The position numbers and the translations under genes were made by a program. Below, one piece after another: positions 61,790-64,000 of a stretch of DNA of 64,000 nt. The notes beneath the pieces were generated by a model. That model had not been told where the DNA came from. It did not search any database and was given only the letters and a program-made list of their open reading frames with translations. This stretch comes from Ichthyophis bannanicus (lineage: Eukaryota > Chordata > Amphibia > Gymnophiona > Ichthyophiidae): positions 104,447,026 to 104,511,025 of the forward strand of contig CM066051.1 of NCBI GenBank assembly GCA_033557465.1, given 5' to 3'. The number at the start of each line of letters is the position of its first letter. Position 1 is the first letter of the stretch.

Positions 61790-61905
61790 TACATCCCCAG
61801 GGATTCCGGGACTGGACTGGAGAGACAATAAGGAAAGTGAAATTAGACTTACCTGCTAATTGTTGTTCCTTGAGGAACTCCAGTCCAGTCCCGCATCCCT
61901 GCCTG
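61790..61905 (+). repeat. ICR of DIRS D
   Basis: ATTCCGGGACTGGACTGGAG and AGACAATAAGGAAAG (complement of the left end at 56572) abut TGAAATTAGACTTACCTGCT and GTTCCTTGAGGAACTCCAGT (complement of the right end to 62891). Both element ends can therefore be checked within the window. Confidence 0.9.
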
Positions 61906-62196
61906 GATTACAGTTCTGAAGCTAAGAGGTATAGTATGGTCATAGTATGTTTAATGGCCCATATTGGGGGGAAATACATTTTGGGGATCTTTGTAAACTA
62001 TTATTTTTCTGTCGAGACGGGGGAAGACTATTAGGAATAGGAATGTTATACTATTTCTTTAAGGGCACATTATGTGTCTTCATTTATAATTAAAAAGTTG
62101 TTAATGTTATTATGGTTTGTTAAAGTTTAATATCTTTTTAAGCTACTTAATTGTTGTTCTGGTGAGTCTGCTTTGTCAATAGGTAAACTGGAGCAA

Positions 62197-62717
62197 CAGT
62201 TTGAAGAAGGGTCAGGAACTACTATGACCTGAAACGCAACGTTGGGTTCTGTCGGGAGAGGTTACTCTCTTTATGAAGCTGCCATTATTTTGAGAATTCG
62301 GAGAGTTTTGGGGATTACTAGAATAGCTGATGGGAGAATTTATTCTCTTATGAAGGTTGTGGGAGTTTTGGCGCTTACCAGTGGAGTTTGCTGCTTTGAA
62401 TGAAGAATAAGCTTTGGCTGTTCAGCAGTTCTGTGGATAACTTCCTGCATTACTTCTTGGCCGGTCAACTAACATTCTACTGCAGCTAAGTAATTCCTTA
62501 ATATTCGATTGGTATTGAGAGTTAAAAAAATACTCTCAGTATTTTTAAGGATAGGGTTGCGTCCCTAAAGAAAAAATAAAAAAAAGGAATATTACACTAC
62601 GAGAGGGGAACTTACATTTGTCCTCAAGGTGTACATTCCGACAAAAAATGTTGTTTGTTTGTTTCCCTTAATTGCTAAGATATAATTGTGGGAGATAAGC
62701 TTGAGGGTTATTGGATG
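62197..62717. mobile_element. Unknown 521-bp insert with 19-bp flanking direct repeats
   Basis: AATAGGTAAACTGGAGCAA occurs at 62178-62196 and again at 62718-62736, flanking 521 bp with no similarity to DIRS sequence. The insert has no long frame, no A-tail at either edge and no TG...CA ends. A self-complementary stretch (GAGAGTTAAAAAAATACTCTC) lies near 62517-62537. The repeat length suggests target-primed retroposition, but the class is undetermined. The real junctions may shift by the repeat length. Confidence 0.55.
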
Positions 62718-62891
62718 AATAGGTAAACTGGAGCAAGGAGGCGGTCCCTCGGGTACTTGTACTGGTGACATCAAAGAATGTCATTGTTCAGTCTCCAAGC
62801 TGCTGGAGGAACCCATATCCCCAGAGATTCCGGGACTGGACTGGAGTTCCTCAAGGAACAACAATTAGCAGGTAAGTCTAATTTCACTTTC
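62718..62891 (+). repeat. Right inverted terminal repeat of DIRS D
   Basis: GGAGCAAGGAGGCGGTCCCT, then TTGTTCAGTCTCCAAGCTGC and CCCAGAGATTCCGGGACTGG are the inverse of the left end. The extension CAACAATTAGCAGGTAAGTC is absent from the left end. CAG-GTAAGT at 62869-62877 is a full splice-donor consensus. Confidence 0.88.
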
Positions 62892-63292
62892 ATTGAGCAT
62901 TTTGGAGAAAATGAACCAAATCTAAACGTGGAGCCAACATAGCACAGATCTCTCGGCACTGCTTAATCAAAGCATCCCTACCTATAAATATACTAGCCTC
63001 TTGCTTCAATTCATCCACCTCACACTTTGTCGATACTTCACCTCCCTCTCAACTATCCAGGAATTTCACTAACAATTATGTCTAAATCTTTCTTACTCAC
63101 CTGAATTGTATATAAGTTAAATTCCAAGAATCATGTAAATATTCTTGACTGCACCTGTTATATTGTTAAATAAAATGTTCAATGTATCTCAGTTCTGTAT
63201 GTAAACCGCTATGATTACATGAAATGGCAGTATAAAAATCACTCACTCACTCAAATAAATAAATAAAATAAATAAATAAATAAATAAACCTG
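62892..63292 (+). repeat. LINE 3' UTR and tail
   Basis: A stretch of about 280 bp without frame, then TGTATGTAAACCGCTATGAT, GCAGTATAAAAATCAC and AAATAAATAAATAAAT repeats ending at 63289. This is the sense-orientation tail of an L2-like LINE, next to the D right end. Confidence 0.65.
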
Positions 63293-64000
63293 TCCGAGAC
63301 GCAGACCCCTAAGCAGCAAGTAGATCCCATCATCGTAGGAATTAAGCAGTCGTCTAAAGCTTTTCCCTTCCCCACGGCACAACAGCAAATGGTCACCATG
63401 GAATGGGACTCGCCAGATGTCTCCCTGAGCTCTGTCCTTGGAGGACCTTGATAAATGGCTACATTTTCCCAAGGTGGATGCTCTCGTGATGGCCATCACT
63501 AAACACACTACAATTCCTGTTGAAAGCGGTACCGCCCTTAGGGATCAGATTGATAAGGTTGAAGGTCTTTTGAAGACATCCTCATCTTCTTCCTTAGCAC
63601 TACAGGCTCGCAGCACAGGCTCTGCTACAATGGCTCCAGCTCCTTCTGGAGGACCCTGCTTTGCTGCACCTGGAATCAGTCATTGCCTTTATAGCAGATG
63701 CCTTTTATGATCTCCTGCACCTTTCTGCCCGTTCCATAGCAGCAGGTATAGTTGCGTGTTGTTGGCTTTGGCTCCAGCATCGGAATGCTGATGCGGCTTC
63801 AAAATCATACCTCGCTAAGCTTCCTTTTAAGGAGTAACTCTCTTCAGTGAGGACCTCGAGAAGCTAGTGAAGGATCTAGGGGAGGTCAAGCCTCAGTGCT
63901 TACTGGAGGACCAACCAAAAGCCTCTTCGCATCGCCCTGCAACTTCATCCTCGGCTTATAGGGCACACTTCAGAAATGTCTGACGCTATCATCCCAGCAA
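63293..64000 (+). pseudogene. Gag-like fragment of a DIRS copy F, running off the window
   Basis: Pieces in several frames: AFPFPTAQQQMVTMEWDSPD (63355-63415; compare FPFPPKPQQLVMEEWNVPD in E), MAITKHTTIPVESGTALRDQ (63490-63550) and GLLKTSSSSSLALQ. CWLWLQHRNADAASK near 63760-63800 and EDLEKLVKDLGEVK near 63855-63895 match the D and E C-terminal domain. Multiple stops. It belongs to the D/E group and would continue into RT beyond 64000. Confidence 0.75.

Larger units (their letters stand above)
56572..62891 (+). mobile_element. DIRS-like retrotransposon D, complete structure, degraded genes
   Basis: About 6.3 kb with left and right inverted termini, gag, RT, partly deleted RNase H, recombinase and ICR. 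The left end begins ATTCCTTATCGTCTCTCCAG immediately after C2. The right end is AGCAGGTAAGTCTAATTTCA. A 521-bp unknown insert with 19-bp direct repeats sits between ICR and right terminus. The gag and recombinase carry stops, one of them at the catalytic tyrosine. Codon use is AT-richer than in C1/C2. Confidence 0.88.

Noticed and set aside
1..64000. CRISPR arrays, bacterial operons, ribosome binding sites
   Set aside because: The sequence is eukaryotic; repeats are dispersed retrotransposons and no regularly spaced short repeat array occurs.

Overview
This window is eukaryotic, from a large and very transposon-rich vertebrate genome. The only host gene I recognise is a pair of spliced exons matching the transcription factor RFX1 at 47.4-47.9 kb on the + strand. 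Nearly everything else is retrotransposon sequence: at least ten copies of DIRS-type (tyrosine-recombinase) elements from several families, CR1/L2/Rex1-type LINEs, a tRNA-derived CORE-SINE, and two long solo LTRs. Abundant DIRS and L2/CR1 elements together with an RFX1 ortholog suggest an amphibian, with caecilian as my best guess. That assignment is inference from repeat content; no sequence search was possible.

Layout. 0.5-2.7 kb: 3' part of DIRS copy A. 2.8-22.2 kb: DIRS copy G, split inside its reverse transcriptase-RNase H frame by DIRS copy B1 (6.26-19.97 kb). B1 itself carries a solo LTR, a Rex1/L2-like LINE, a CORE-SINE, a second antisense LTR, a LINE tail, a CR1 piece and a 2.7-kb L2-like LINE. 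22.2-23.05 kb: unassigned. 23.06-26.9 kb: minus-strand DIRS H, interrupted by a Rex1-like LINE, then a plus-strand DIRS recombinase remnant I, interrupted by a LINE tail and a SINE. 26.9-29.0 kb: 5' end of DIRS B2. 29.0-29.5 kb: GC-rich unknown segment. 29.5-33.0 kb: CR1 with nested SINE and LINE. 33.5-39.5 kb: DIRS C1. 40.2-41.2 kb: LINE. 41.2-45.8 kb: degraded DIRS E. 45.8-48.3 kb: the RFX1 exon island. 48.3-49.9 kb: 5' end of a second E-family copy. 49.9-50.8 kb: LINE pieces in opposite orientations. 50.8-56.6 kb: DIRS C2, the best-preserved element. 56.6-62.9 kb: DIRS D, abutting C2. 63.3-64.0 kb: a DIRS gag fragment.

How the DIRS genes work together. Each fuller copy has the order gag-like ORF, reverse transcriptase plus RNase H, tyrosine recombinase, then an internal complementary region (ICR) joining the reverse complements of the two outer ends, then a right inverted terminal repeat. 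In the established DIRS-1 model the RT and RNase H make the cDNA, the ICR templates completion of the ends and circle formation, and the tyrosine recombinase inserts the circle without target-site duplication. The B1 insertion in G lets the uninterrupted reading frame be rebuilt and fits such duplication-free integration. Points worth a second look are 12-bp palindromes in the termini with family-specific centres, splice-donor-like right termini, an extended inverted gag arm in G, open frames in the U3 region of two LTRs, and a 521-bp unknown insert with 19-bp direct repeats in D.
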